Source of the DNA: Pezicula radicicola
Lineage: Eukaryota > Ascomycota > Leotiomycetes > Helotiales > Dermateaceae
NCBI GenBank assembly: GCA_003008705.1
Contig: PDUO01000057.1
Location: forward strand, 228,884 to 292,883
Direction of reading: 5' to 3'
Length of the DNA stretch: 64,000 nt
The notes under the pieces are model-generated. The model ran no database searches and had not been told where the DNA came from. It worked only from the letters and a program-made list of their open reading frames with translations. The translations under genes were made by a program, and so were the position numbers. Below are positions 14,201-25,776 of this stretch, piece after piece (the stretch's first letter is position 1; each line of letters starts with the position of its first letter).

Positions 14201-16049
14201 TGAAGGAATTATTCACAGGAAGCTCTCGTAGAGGTAGATAGACTGCCGGGATCATATAGGCAGGCAATGCTTGACGTAGACCTCTCTCCATCGAATCGGC
14301 AATCTCTGTGAAGCGAGCTTTGACGAGTGGGCTCAGGGGGGCAGGAAAGTCGTAAACACCGTCTAATAAATTCTCGCCGAGAGCGATAAAAGCTGCTAAT
14401 ACCGGCTCGTCTGTTCTTCCTGCAAAATGCACCGTTTCTGCCGCTACCTGCATCCCGTCAGGTAGAAGGCTCATCATGACATGCTCGATGGCGCTCAGCT
14501 CGATCCTTTGACCGCGCACCTTGACCATGGTGTCTTTGCGACCTACATACAAGATACTCCCGTCTTTTGCGTATTGTGCGAGATCTCCGGTCTTGTAGAA
14601 TCGGTTGCCGCTCGTAGGAGCCCACGGCGGATCTCGTAGAAACTTCTGCTTCGTGAGGAGCGGATCATTAAGGTATTCCCTTGAAAGGATGGGTCCCTCG
14701 ATCAGAAGTTCGCCGATGGTGCCAATGGCGACGAGAATATCATGATCCGTTGGTGACACCAGCCAAGCACGCGCCCCTAAGGGGAAGCCAATACTAGCAG
14801 CAGGGTGTTTAAGGGTCACACCTGGACTCGCCATTGCCCAGTCGCATTCGGTCGATCCGTAGATATTAGTGAGATGGGCGTGCGTGGCCCACTTGGTGAG
14901 GATATCAGGCGCCAGAGGCTCACCTCCAACAGCTAGTTTTCTAAGAGTCGGGAGCGTCTCAGGATCCAAGAGTTTGACAACGCTGGATGTCAGACATGCC
15001 TGGTTAACAGCCATTCTACGTATAGCGCCCGCGAGGTCATTAAGCCGTTCTTCTTCCGAAGGGATGCAAATGACCCCACCGAAGAGTAAAGTTGTCACCA
15101 TATCTCCGATTGCAGGATCAAAGGTGTAAGATGCAAATTGGAGGACACGGGAGCCTTCATCAACTTTCTGTGCTTTGCCACAAGGATAGGCATTCGTTGC
15201 CCGTGATGCGTGGGTTGATACTACGCCCTTGGGCGTACCCGTAGAGCCAGATGTAAAGACGACAAAAACGGCATTATGGGGTTGGACTCGTGAGTTTTCT
15301 GAGAACCAAGCACGGCTGACATGCGGTAGGTTCTTCAGATAAGCTTGCGAAATTATCAGAGTATGTTGAACTTTGCCATGGAACATATGTGCATGGCTTG
15401 GGGAGGTCAAGACAACAGAGCTTTGAACTTCCGTCAAGATGAACTCTGTGCGAGTGGCTACACTGTCTCGATCGATGAACACAATAGCTCCACCAGCCTT
15501 CATGACTGCTAGCATACACACAACTACTAGTTTCGACTTCTCGAAGCACATAGGAACAACGACTTCGGGTCCAACATGAAGCTCGATCAGCTTGTAAGCA
15601 AGTTTGGAGGAGAGATTGTCGAGTTCAGCGTACGTCATGTCGCCTAGATAGAAATAAGAAGTCAGGACTTGTACAGATATTTCAGGTAGATAATATCTCG
15701 TAAGAGGCAGGATGAAATAGAACTAACCATCCCAGGAGCATATCGCCAGAGCATCATTTCGACGAGTAGCCTGTTCTTCAATGAGATTGTGTAGACACCG
15801 AGATACTTCATTTGGGGCATCGGCGTTCCAAGCTAGAATTTGACTGAGGTCTTCGCTATTCAGCATATTCACGGATTCCACGGCTTCTATGGAGGTCAAC
15901 AAAGACTCGGGCTGCCTCTGTGAATCCGTTTCATTACAGGTTTGGCCTTCGTTTACTCCAAAAGAATAACCATTGGTGGCAAGTTCATGGGCCTTGCTGT
16001 CATGTCTATGGAGACTTTCAGACTGATCGATGGCACTTGGGGAAACCAT
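1..16049 (-). CDS. Multimodular non-ribosomal peptide synthetase, C-terminal part beyond the window
   Basis: Assembles a peptide on carrier-bound thioesters. Eleven exons are visible: 16049-15728, 15643-13745, 13636-12663, 12603-7215, 7123-6734, 6678-6326, 6269-3103, 3048-1824, 1771-789, 737-594, 548-1. All splice phases agree, giving 5131 uninterrupted residues. The Met at 16049 is about 75 residues before the first adenylation domain and no C domain precedes it, so module 1 initiates. Order: A1-T1-C1-A2-T2-E-C2-A3-T3-C3-A4-T4-C4-A5. Every A domain has the TSGSTG loop and every visible T domain a GGDS/GADS/GGNS phosphopantetheine site. Module 2 has an epimerase. A2 and A4 have Gly where A1, A3 and A5 have Asp for the substrate amine. 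The gene is divergent from an MFS exporter at 17051. The release domain lies off the left edge, so total length and product are unknown. No frameshift or stop was found. Confidence 0.95.
2400..5560 (-). other. NRPS module 4: C3-A4-T4
   Basis: C3 has YPCTPLQEG near 5480 and HHALYDA near 5107-5132. A4 has TSGSTGEPKG near 3730-3755 and YGQSE near 3355-3365. Its A4 motif reads YSFGAS near 3617-3633, again Gly for the conserved Asp, as in A2. T4 reads LGGNSL near 2419-2436. Intron 3049-3102 separates A4 from the YKTGD subdomain. The acceptor must be the second of two adjacent AGs to keep frame. Confidence 0.83.
5700..9015 (-). other. NRPS module 3: C2-A3-T3
   Basis: C2 follows the epimerase, a position expected for a DCL-type domain. 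Its catalytic motif is NHVISDG near 8570-8594, so the first His is Asn while the catalytic second His and the Asp-Gly remain. A3 is split by introns 7124-7214, 6679-6733 and 6270-6325. The first interrupts the TSGSTG loop, which is restored by splicing. A3 has YSFDA (Asp kept) and, after splicing, YGPSE. T3 reads LGADS near 5729-5748, Ala replacing the second Gly before the phosphopantetheine Ser. Confidence 0.83.
9020..13800 (-). other. NRPS module 2: C1-A2-T2-E
   Basis: C1 begins near 13790 and has HHALYDA near 13262-13285 (Ala replaces the usual Gly of HHxxxDG). A2 has TSGSTGKPKG near 11820-11850 and YGQSE near 11445-11460. Its A4 motif reads FSYGAA near 11708-11725, so Gly replaces the conserved Asp. 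T2 has LGGDSI near 10545-10560. The next condensation-fold domain carries HHLVVDLVSW near 9975-10005, the HHxxxDxxSW signature typical of epimerisation domains, with both His and Asp intact. It should act on the acyl chain held by T2. Confidence 0.85.
13745..15900 (-). other. NRPS module 1: A1-T1 (initiation)
   Basis: Adenylation domain A1 has TSGSTGTPKG near 15225-15254, the A4 motif YTFDPA near 15115-15132 (Asp at the amine-binding position), YGSTE near 14850, and YKTGD near 14590-14605. The carrier site LGGDSL is near 13998-14015. By position alone, my reading of the ten-residue specificity code is D-P-G-C-A-G-I-W-A-K; this is a hand alignment and the substrate is not called. Retained Asp implies an alpha-amino acid. 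Confidence 0.85.
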
Positions 16050-17050
16050 AACGAAGAAATCTCAGCAGGCGCTGAGACAAGGACAAAACTGATCACTGCT
16101 TGACTCTACAACAGTCGTGCTGAAAAAGAAAACAAACCTACGTAGTCCATAGTCTCCCGCTGGAAGGCTTCACTGCACCAGGCCACGATCTTTGGCCTAT
16201 ATCCCTGCTATCATTTGAGAGGCATTCTCAACTCGTTCACTCGTGTAGGTTCGCGCTGTCGCGCCATTTCCCCCTACCTCTACGGATCCAATGTGGTAAG
16301 CATACTCCCAAAGACCGAAAAGTCGAGATGCAATACTGCCGAAAAGGTGATGCAACATACATGAAGCCTGTAAGCAGAAAGCCTTGGTGTTGGACGATGG
16401 TGTGTGGTGTTGAGATGTGGTGAGATTGAAAGGAATGCTGACGAAGGCCTTATTAAAAGCGATCTAATACTAATCCATCACCTTGCCTTGGCGACCGAAT
16501 GCCAGGACGGCAAAATACATTTCGGCATCCTGCATATATTAGGTTACAATATACATCCAGAAAGGGACGGCTATTTCCTATTCAGTATCATACGAGTCTT
16601 TCGGAATCCCTGCCTCAGTTCTTGCTGCTTTTATGTCACACATCTGCCCTTCGGATGCCTGTCCAATGCTGGTTCGAGGTTGATTTCCAGTAATCTTGCA
16701 CTCCATACCATCGGTAAATTAATTGTTCGACTGTGGCCAACCAACTCACCTGCGACGCCTTGTGCTCCAACGCCTGAGGCTGTGTATCGCATTCTCTTCG
16801 CAGCACTGTTTTCGACGCAGCATGTCCGCGTCTGTCTACGATTCACCCGCGAGGATTCTTGAATCGTAGTCTCGTTGTATACTACGCCCTTGCGACAAAC
16901 CTTCACTGTTCATTATTTGTATTCTATTAATCTTTTGTCACTCCTTATGCTCTGTACGCTGTGTTTACTCCATCTCCTTTAGATTCTTTATCCTACCCCT
17001 AAGTCCACCAGACCAGGCGTTCGATTTGTCCTCGAGGTTCAAGTGCAGCC
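16050..17050. promoter_or_regulatory. Divergent intergenic region between NRPS and MFS exporter
   Basis: One kilobase separates the start codons of two oppositely transcribed genes, so it must hold both promoters. Pyrimidine-rich stretches precede the MFS start at about 16900-17000. I see no palindrome convincing enough to name as an operator. Open frames here have no recognisable protein similarity. Confidence 0.6.
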
Positions 17051-19410
17051 ATGCCAAAATTCTTCCGGCTCGAATCCAAATCGAAATCTGATCACATCAA
17101 GATTGAAGGAGATGGGCTCCCACCCAGCCCTCGGAATGACGCAGGTCTCAAAAATCCAGCAGATGAAGTAGGATTCGAAGGTGAAGGTCTGCAGCTAAAC
17201 GCAATGAATAGCGAAGACGTTGGGAAGAAAGGCAAGGAAGCAGAGTCCAAGGAGGAGGTTGTTGATGGAGATGACGGGGTCATTTATCCCAATAGAGGAG
17301 AAGTTGGGATCATTACACTTGGACTCGTTCTGGCAGTGTTTATGGTCGCTCTGGTACGTTCCCTTGGTTTATTCTAGAGATGGCATTAATTTTCGATTGT
17401 GCGGCTCTAGGACCAAACAATCATTGCCACTGCAATTCCCCAGTATGTACACTTCGGGACTGTTTCCGAGGCAATTTACTCATAGCTCTAGCATTACAGA
17501 CCAGTTTGATTCTCTTGGTGACGTAGGTTGGTATGTAGCTTCCACCTCTCCCACCTTTCTTTGACGCTTGAAAATTTATCGAAAATAGGTACGGGTCGGC
17601 ATATCTCCTCACCTCAAGCGCTTTCCAGCTATTCTTTGGGCGACTTTATGTTCTATTCCCCGTGAAGTGGATCTTTGTCCTAGCAGTAGGGCTCTTTGCT
17701 CTAGGTTCCGTGGTAAGATCCCATGCTTCGTCTTGCATCATCTATGACCACCACGATCAAAACCTACCGTAGCTAACAATATCAGATTTCAGGAGCGGCC
17801 CCAACATCGGCAGCTTTAATTGTTGGCCGTGCCATATCTGGTTTCGGGTGTGCTGGAATGATGTCAGGGGCGCTTGTGTAAGGACACTTGTAAAAGACTG
17901 CAAGCAAAGGAAGGATTCTGACCGAATCCACAGGATTATCGCTCATGCTGTGCCACTACGTCAACGACCTGTGTATACTGGCATTGTGGGCGCTTTCAAT
18001 GGTGTAGCAAGTGTTGTTGGACCATTGTTGGGAGGCGCATTTGCGGATCATGTAACTTGGCGCTGGTGAGAACAATATTTTGCCTTGAGTTCAGTAACAG
18101 ATGTAGTTCTCTGTTGTCATACTGGAAAGACTAACACATTTCTGCCCAGGTGTTTCTTTATTAACCTGCCATTCAGCGGGTTGACAATCGCAATAATCAC
18201 ATTCTTCTTCAAAAGTATCACGAATCAAGCCTCAAATACCAATAATCCCGCAAAAGATTCAGCAAAATTTGGCGGCATCATGTCATTTGATCCTCTAGGT
18301 ACTTTTTGCCTGGTTCCGGCCATTATCTGCTTGCTGCTAGCTCTGCAGTGGGGTGGCTCAACATACGCTTGGAACTCTGCCCGTGTGATTGCACTGTTGG
18401 TCGTTTTTGCAGTTCTTATATTGGCGTTTATTGTCACTCAATACTTCATGAAAAGCAACGCTACAGTGCCTCCATACATTATCAAGCAACGATCCATAGC
18501 TTTTGGAGCACTCTATGCCTTCTGCTCTGGCGCGGCATTATTCATAATCACCTACTATGTAAGTCGACTGAAAATCAAGCATGTATCTTCTCTTGCTGAC
18601 GAGTCAATCCAACAGCTTCCGATGTTCTTTCAAGTAATCAAGAACACGTCGGCGTTAAAATCGGGGATTGACATGCTGCCATTGATTTTAAGCTTGACGG
18701 TGATGTCTTTGCTTGCGGGTGGCTTCGTTACTGCTATCGGATATTATGTTCCTGCAATGATATTGGGCAGCATTCTTAAGTCTAGTAAGTTATGCCGCTT
18801 TTACTGAATCATGGTACGACTTGACGAGTACACTACTGACTCGAGGCAAATAGTTGGAGCTGGTCTGATATCAACTCTGAAAGCCGACACCAATCACAAT
18901 ATGTGGATTGGGAGCCAAATTCTGTTTGGCTTTGGCGGCGGACTGGGTGTGCAGCAAGCAATGATTGCTGCACACACAGTATTATCACTGAAAGATCTGC
19001 CATCAGGTATAGCAATCATCAACTTTGCGCAAACCATGGGAGCTGCCGGTAGATATAAACCCAAGTCTGCTAGATCATTATCACGACACTAATAACGCAC
19101 AGTTTTCATCTCTGTCGCACAAAACGTCTTCGCGACTTCTCTAATCTCCAAGCTAAAGTCAACCGTCCCAGAAGTCGATCCTCTAAGCGTTCTAAACGCC
19201 GGGGCAACAAATATTCGGAGAACAACCGATCCGCAGTATATGGAAGGCGTTTTGCTCGCGTACAGCAAGGCACTCAATGATACCTATCGTGTCGCCATTG
19301 CCATGGCTGCTTTTTCACTTGTGGGTGCTCTAGGAATGGAGTGGCGCTCTGTCAAGGGTAAAAAAGATGCAAAGTCCCCAGCATCTACGGAAGCATCTAC
19401 GGAAGCATAA
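17051..19410 (+). CDS. MFS drug/metabolite exporter, DHA2-like (14-TMS type)
   Basis: Likely proton-coupled efflux pump of the plasma membrane. Ten exons: 17051-17353, 17411-17442, 17492-17530, 17589-17712, 17786-17877, 17934-18065, 18150-18558, 18616-18784, 18854-19048, 19103-19410, giving 600 residues in frame. A hydrophilic, charged N-terminus of about 85 residues precedes the first membrane helix. The family signatures [10 protein letters not shown] (helix 1) and DVGWYGSAYLL (helix 2) appear after splicing. The LGRLY segment, GRAISGFG and [23 protein letters not shown] follow, the last spanning a splice site. The C-terminal tail is short, polar and ends with a small ASTE duplication. Its divergent position next to the NRPS suggests it exports that product or protects the producer; this is inference from context. 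Confidence 0.93.
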
Positions 19411-20303
19411 CAAACATGACGCCGTGGTTGCTTGGCATACAACCGGATTTCATTGGAATGAATTATTTGCGGCAGTCTGGTACTGCCGTACCCCACACGC
19501 ATCATTTGTTTCTGCTTCCTATGACCTGTCTAGGCAAATAAATCTGAGATAAGAGAGGAACCCCACTTTGGCATGATAATACTGTAGATATAAAAAAAAC
19601 ATTGATTGGATAAGGTTGAAATCAGTTAATCGCGCCATCCGAGCAAGGACCTCACAGGCCATGGTTGTGTATGTACTCCGCACCACGAGCCTCCAGTTTC
19701 GTTGGCCAGAGGCTGTACCTCCGCATCGCTTAGGGACTTGCATTTATGAATTGGGGTGCATACGCATATACGAGGTAGAGCCAAGGGCTTACGTGCGCAG
19801 GATATGCTGGTGCTGGGGTCTCGCGCGGCATGCGGAACGGGCCATACTACAGGGCCTTACTACAGGGATTCAGTACAACTGCATGTAAACGCTCCTCGAC
19901 AGCAAAATCTCACTGCCTCAAGATGAGTATTCCTTCAACCTACATTCAATTCTGGCGTCCATGTCATCATGTTAAATCAGCACTATTGGCAAGGCGCAGA
20001 GTCCCCCGGTAGATTCTCCAACGGCTGCTCTTACTCGCGGCACAGGTAAAGTGTCAGTTAGCCTTTGCGATCTTATTCTTGTTTGAGTGATCAAGCGCCA
20101 GTGTATCGAACATTGGTGACAAGACAACGACTTCAGTAGCCGAGAGAAAGAGCGGAAAATACATCTTTCTCCACAGAATGAGCCAGACAAAGACTCAAAA
20201 TCACATGGGCCCTATTCCCGTCGTGCCTTGGTACGTATTCTTCATTCTAAAGAACTTTTACTTTCATCTCAGCGAGGCATATCCTGGAAGCAACTGCTAA
20301 ATC
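19411..20303. other. Intergenic region, no gene seen
   Basis: About 890 bp between the MFS stop and the aldo-keto reductase start. Only short open frames without family features occur. It must contain the MFS terminator and the reductase promoter, but neither has a distinctive motif I can place. Confidence 0.5.
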
Positions 20304-21673
20304 ATGGCTACCAGGTTAAAGGCTATACCCGAGTCACTGAAGTTGTCAATTGAGCAGACGAAAGTCCATTACCGACGCCTGGGAAATTCGGGTCTTCGCA
20401 TATCAAATCCTGTTCTAGGGGCAATGAGCTTTGGTGACCCGCAGTGGTTAGACTGGGTTTTGGACGAGGAGAAGGTGAGGTAGATAACATTTGCGAGCTC
20501 TACGATTGGCATTAACGATAATTTTAGGCCTTGCCTCTCCTGAAGGCTGCCTATGATAGAGGCATCAACACTGTGAGCGCACAATCTCCTTTCAGGCAGA
20601 CTTTGTAGATACTGACCCTCGGTATAGTGGGATACGGCGAATGTCTACTCCAACGGTGCATCGGAAAGAATCATTGGCAATGCCCTCATCAACTACAATA
20701 TCCCACGACATAAAGTTGTCATCATGACAAAATGCTATCGCCCCATGACGGATGACATGAATCCAAAGAGCATCGTAGCTCTACTGAGCGAGGAAGCAAA
20801 CAAGTCCAAAGAGTACGTCAATCAACATGGTGTGTGGTTACAACCCCACCCCTCTTTGTCGAACTCCGTCCCATGCTTATATAAATTCAGGTCTGTCGAG
20901 GCCAGCCCTATTCAGATCAGTAGAAGCATCTCTCCGGCGCCTGCGCACCGATTACATCGATGTTTTACAAATCCACCGTTTTGATGAGAACGTTCCTCCA
21001 GAAGAGACCATGGAAGCACTACACGATCTGGTTAAGAGCGGCAAGGTTCACTACATCGGTGCGAGTTCTATGTGGGCATATCAATTTTCACTATTGCAAC
21101 ACACGGCCGAGAAAAATCGATGGACGAAATTCATAAGCATGCAAAACCACTATAACCTCCTCTATCGAGAGGAAGAGAGGGAGATGAATAAGGTATGGAT
21201 GTCTCAATCTCTCTTGCGCGTAGGATAATACTTACTTCAACATAGTACTGCAAGCTAACGGGTGTCGGACTGTTACCGGTAAGTCATTCTCTCAACCAAA
21301 GCATGCACATTGCTGATATTTGAAGTGGTCACCGCTAGCAGCTGGATTCTTAGCGCGCTCTCTCTCGCAACGTGGTCAAAGTATCCGCTCTCAGGTTGAC
21401 TTAGCGCATGGTAGCCGCTTCCCTACCGGCGAAAGCGACAGCGATCAAGAGATCATTCGACGCGTCGGAATCATTGCACGTAAACGAGGTTGGCCTATGA
21501 GTACTGTTGCCCTTGCGTGGCTGAATAAGCGAGTCGCGGCTCCCATCATCGGATTCAGTACCGTGGAGAGGATGGATGAGGCTTTAGAGGCGTTGGGGAA
21601 GGAACTGACTGAGGAGGAAGAGAGATTTTTGGAAGAACCCTACAAACCAAAGGAGATCCAGGGGCATTGTTAG
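20304..21673 (+). CDS. Aldo-keto reductase
   Basis: NADPH-dependent carbonyl reductase of the AKR superfamily, (beta/alpha)8 barrel, cytosolic. Six exons: 20304-20474, 20528-20572, 20628-20829, 20891-21192, 21246-21278, 21326-21673, giving 366 residues. The N-terminal strand [22 protein letters not shown] is typical. The catalytic tetrad is visible: Asp and Tyr in [13 protein letters not shown], Lys in VIMTKCYR, His in LQIHRFDEN. The cofactor half has [25 protein letters not shown] and [14 protein letters not shown], then a PIIGFST segment. It resembles the versiconal hemiacetal acetate reductase-like fungal AKRs often found in metabolite clusters. Substrate unknown. It lies downstream of the MFS exporter on the same strand, so it could serve the NRPS cluster. 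Confidence 0.93.
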
Positions 21674-22766
21674 GCCTTGAAATTCTAGAATCGTCCTTGC
21701 TAGCTCTATTTGTTCACCATTAGAAGGTATACGAGATCAGTTCGACGAGTAATCAAACATAAACAGTGGCTATCAGAATCGCACTTTCTCACGCGTGCCT
21801 CGGAAGTTTGAAAATCGTTAGATAATATCAAATCGCTCCTATTCGTTCTTCAGTCTAGATCTTGGGGTCAGACAATTGTAGCGCTGACAAGTGGTATGAT
21901 CTTTGGCAGAGTGGTTCGTAGCTAGGTTTAGAAGGTGTGATATGCACAGTCAAGCATGGATCTCCAACCATGAGTGCTACAATGCATCAAGTACTGAATC
22001 GGGCAGTTAGCCAAATGTGCTGACTTCCCTGGTTGTTGAGATACAGCCTATTATCATAAATGCTGCACAGTTTTCAAGGAGTTTGATAGGTTTCAATTGT
22101 TTCGACCGTTCGAATACACTAAATCATACGAGTACCTTGTAAGACTTTGGTCATGGTATTTTTTGTGCAGCATTAATGCCAATGTGCTATACAGCTTACT
22201 TTCAACTTTGTCACCCATGTCACCTACACGCATACTCGAACAGGCTGCAGTCATCTTCCAGACGGTACAAGTACAATATTGATCTGCGCTCAATATTGCT
22301 CTATGCAAATATTGAATATTGAATATCGATAGATAGAATATTATAGATCTAGGATGTTTTTCCATCGCTGTCATAACAGGTCCAATTGGCTTTGATGACT
22401 GGTAAGGCTTACTCTTAGCAATGTTCCAGGACAAAATTGCTGCAGGTAGCGTTCCATCTGCATCGAGCCATGTGGTTACGCAGCTCTTTATGATTCGGGA
22501 TTCCAGAATAATCTTGAGCGTCAGATTCAACCTGGCAAACCGGATACGAATGTGGGGAGCTGTTGTCAGCTTGGGTGGTGGGTTTAGTCAAGTCGAGCAT
22601 GGAACGACTGAACAATGTTCAAGTAGCCAGCCCACCGTGACTGTCGAAGGGGAGGAGCACTGGAACTACCTTGTGAAACGTCAATAGCCCCTCAGACTTC
22701 AGTTGAAGAACGCATTGAAGATTCAATTGCACTCGCACTGTAGCACGACTTGGACGCTTCTTGACA
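21674..22766. other. Intergenic region, no gene seen
   Basis: About 1.1 kb. Overlapping open frames on both strands at 22093-22690 lack start context, domains or plausible splicing and are judged chance. A short AT-rich patch with repeated AATATTG units lies near 22290-22345. Confidence 0.5.
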
Positions 22767-24044
22767 ATGTCTGTCCCAACACTGAATCATCAAATATTTA
22801 TGCAGGGAACTGCAAAACAGCGTTTAGAATATGCCGAACAGCTTGTTGCAAGTCTGAAAAGTCATGGGTTCGTAAAGGTCATCAATCATGGAATTGACGA
22901 ATTGACTATCGATGAGCTTTTTACAAGAGTATGACCACTTTTGTTTGCTTTTATACAACTTGTAGTCAACGTTGGTATTTTCTTACGTTAATTCGATAGT
23001 AATAATTGATAATCACAATCAATCAAAAATCTTAGCAGATGGCTGATTTGGTCAAATCAGACAAAGGACTTTTTCATGCTCCCACGAGACATTCAAAAAG
23101 CGGTCGAGCACCAGGCATCTGATAATCCGCAACGAGGTTGGAGTAGTATTGGAATGGAACAGACTTCTCATCTATATGGCCGTGTCTCAGACCGTCCCGA
23201 CGGTGAGCTCAAAGATTGCAAGGTACGACAGGACCTCCCAACATTTCGCCATGAAAGAAGACTTCGGGGACAACTATCTCAAATAGCTAACCAAATTATG
23301 TAGGAGCACTATGACATTGGCCCGGTGTACGATACTCAATTTCCAAATCAATGGCTGCCAGATTCAGAGCTCCCAGGTTGGCGGGCGGTTCGTAACTTTC
23401 CTGCCTCACTAGGAATTGATTGATAGGCTGACAAAATATAGTTCATGGAAAATTACTGGCAGCAATGTCAAACGGTTGCTATGTCACTTATTTCAGCCAT
23501 TGAACTTGGTCTTTCGATCCCAGCCGGAACCATCGCTGCACATTGTCTTCCCAGCGCCAGCGAAGTCCGGTTGAATCACTATCCGGCCATCTCCTCCAAA
23601 GAACTAGCCGGTGGTTCTACAGCAAGAATTTGGCCACACACTGACTTCGGGATCATCACGCTCCTAATAACCGATTCCGTCGGCGGGCTCGAGATTGAAG
23701 ACCCGTGCTCGCCTGGAACGTTTTTGCCCGTCTCACAAGGCGACCGGAGTGAAATGATAGTGAATGCAGCAGACACGTTGCAGAGATGGACTAATGGTGT
23801 GTTAAAAGCTGGACTACATCGAGTCATGCTACCGCCTGGGATAAAGGGGGAAGACGATGAGATGATTCCCGAAAGGTGGTCAATTCCTTATCTGTTCAAG
23901 GCGAGGAGAGAGGCTAGGGTGGGTGCCTTGCAGGAATTCGTGAGTGAAGAGAGGAAGAGTAAATATGAGGATATAACAGCATTGGAATTTCAGCTTAGAA
24001 GGCAACACCAGGTTTATTCAGATCAGCAGTTGTCAGTTGCATAA
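22767..24044 (+). CDS. 2-oxoglutarate/Fe(II)-dependent oxygenase (isopenicillin N synthase-like fold)
   Basis: Non-haem iron oxygenase using 2-oxoglutarate and O2. Four exons: 22767-22928, 23061-23222, 23304-23387, 23442-24044, giving 336 residues. The N-terminal DIOX_N region shows HGFVKVINHGI and, across the first splice, the KDFFMLP segment. The iron triad is visible: His and Asp in WPHTDFGIITLL and the second His in LHRVMLPPG. The 2-oxoglutarate-anchoring RxS is in ERWSIPYLFK. QRWTN and the N-rich NAAD stretch match the family. The start Met at 22767 gives the expected short lead before the DIOX_N core. It may hydroxylate, desaturate or cyclise an intermediate of the neighbouring NRPS product; that is context only. 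Confidence 0.92.
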
Positions 24045-25380
24045 GAAGAGGTCTTAGTCTAGCATTGTGTACAATATGAATGCAAGATTGACTCAAGTTG
24101 GAATTGAATAGCTGCATGTACATCCTTAGACTAAAGCAATCATGGCATCGATACAAACGAAGATAAAATAAGCTCTTAGTAATAGAAGTTCTGGTTCAGC
24201 AACGTGTTATAAACTCCGTTTCTTAGTTTCTTTAGTATTTGAAAGAGAAGGTTAAAGTAGATAAGAGTGACGATCCATAAACGGTCGAGTGCACGCAAGA
24301 ACATCAATACTTTGTCGTTAAACTTAGATTCGTCTCAAAATTCCCAACTCACTCACTCACTCGCCCACTCAACCACTCGGTACCCAAAGTATTAGAAGTC
24401 AAATTCTAGACCTAACCCATCAGTCCCCGAAATTCAACAAGAGTTATTAGCAAAGTCGCAGGCGGCTCAGGTCATTCTCAAGAGTACTCACCCTCGGCTC
24501 AGGCTAAAGCAGAAACTCCTCAGATCCAAAGGCGGAAATGGAAATTGCTCACATCGGAATGACGACGTGGAAATAGATGTTACAAATGCGTGTCATATAT
24601 GCTGTAGAAGTAGGTCTCGTTGTACTTCATCAGCTCATGACTGTGCCCACATATCAAAGTAAGTCTTCGGTAGCTGATGGTGAGGATATAGTGGAGTGAC
24701 CGAGTTGCTATTAAACATCCTAACGAATGCCTACCGTATAATGCCTCTGCTTGAGCAGTTTAAAAATCTAAACTAAGAGAATTTTAGAGTTTAAATTTAT
24801 AGTTGTTATTAGATAACTAGTATAATTACCTTATAAGTTTCCCTTTAAGATTATTTAATCTAAGTGTATATATTCTTATAGTATTTATTATGCCTCTAAG
24901 AGATTACTTCTTTACTAATTATATTTATATTTTAACTTCGGTAAATAACTGATTATTGTATTATAGTTATTATAATTACTTTTATATTTTTATATATTAT
25001 TATAAGAGCTCTTATAACTACATCATAGTCTAGTACTCCTTTAACCTTATTAATAAGGATATATATAGCCGAGATAATTGATTTAACGTATAGGGTAGGG
25101 ACTAGTTATTCCTTTGTTGTTTAATATATAGTAATACGTCCCAAAGGTAACTACTGATAATCGTTAGACGGCTATACTGTCACTTAGGGCCACGTTAACG
25201 CCATGATACCTGTATTGCACTAGGCGATGCACATAGGCTTAGGCGACTCAATTGACTAGAAGGAGGACTGCTAGATGTAGTTGTTGATGTACAATTCTAA
25301 AAATTTCGCTCTCGCGTTTTATGATGTTTTTATTTCCCTGCCCTGGGCTGGGGCGTTGAATGAGAAATACTACTGGCTAA
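24045..25380. other. Repeat-derived, RIP-mutated AT-rich region
   Basis: No intact gene. 24330-24380 has a small CACT-rich simple repeat. 24430-24560 is a repeat remnant related to 29930-30060. From about 24760 the sequence becomes AT-rich with very few CA or TG dinucleotides, as RIP produces. A less mutated patch follows at 25120-25380. Confidence 0.65.
24430..24560 (+). repeat. Degenerate repeat copy A
   Basis: Aligns by eye with 29930-30060: the order of CTCA, GCTCAGG, AGCAG and GGCGGAAAT-like blocks is kept. Most mismatches are C to T or G to A, with the second copy the more mutated. The plus frame reads as a short basic, Gln/Leu-rich segment, like the C-terminal tail of a transposase, but I cannot name the family. 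Confidence 0.5.
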
Positions 25381-25382
25381 TA

Positions 25383-25776
25383 CGGAACGCCGTAGTAAGT
25401 GGTAGGCTTAAAACGTGAAATTTAATATAGTACCCTTAATAATCTCTTTAAACACACCCTTCGCTAGGTAATTGTTAGGAGTAAGCTATAATTACTATAG
25501 AAAATATACTATTTTAACTTTTAATATTTTAATTTACTAACTTTTAGCTTATTTACTATTTTAAATAATAGTATATATATATATATTTATTTTGAAGTAT
25601 TATAGTTTATATTTTTAGAGCACTATAGCTTGTATTTTAGTATTAATATTAATAATATATAGAGTTTTATACTAATTATATTAGAGTGTGCCCGTGAATT
25701 CCCGATAGGGTCTCTCTAATAATAATAAAAAATACAAAAATTACATTTTGAGCCTACCACTCACTACGGCGTTCCG
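25383..25776. mobile_element. MITE 1: 394-bp element with long terminal inverted repeats and TA duplication
   Basis: The left end begins CGGAACGCCGTAGT at 25383. The right end is its inverted copy, ending at 25776. The match continues about 35 bp inward through the AGTGGTAGGCT segment with a few transitions. A TA dinucleotide flanks both ends (25381-25382, 25777-25778), as for Tc1/mariner-pogo insertions. The interior is AT-rich and non-coding, so it is non-autonomous. Internal base changes look like RIP. Confidence 0.85.

Noticed and set aside
22093..22687. Open frames of 145 codons (minus) and 88 codons (plus) overlapping each other
   Set aside because: No domain, no splice context, low-complexity composition; both cannot be coding and neither looks like protein.
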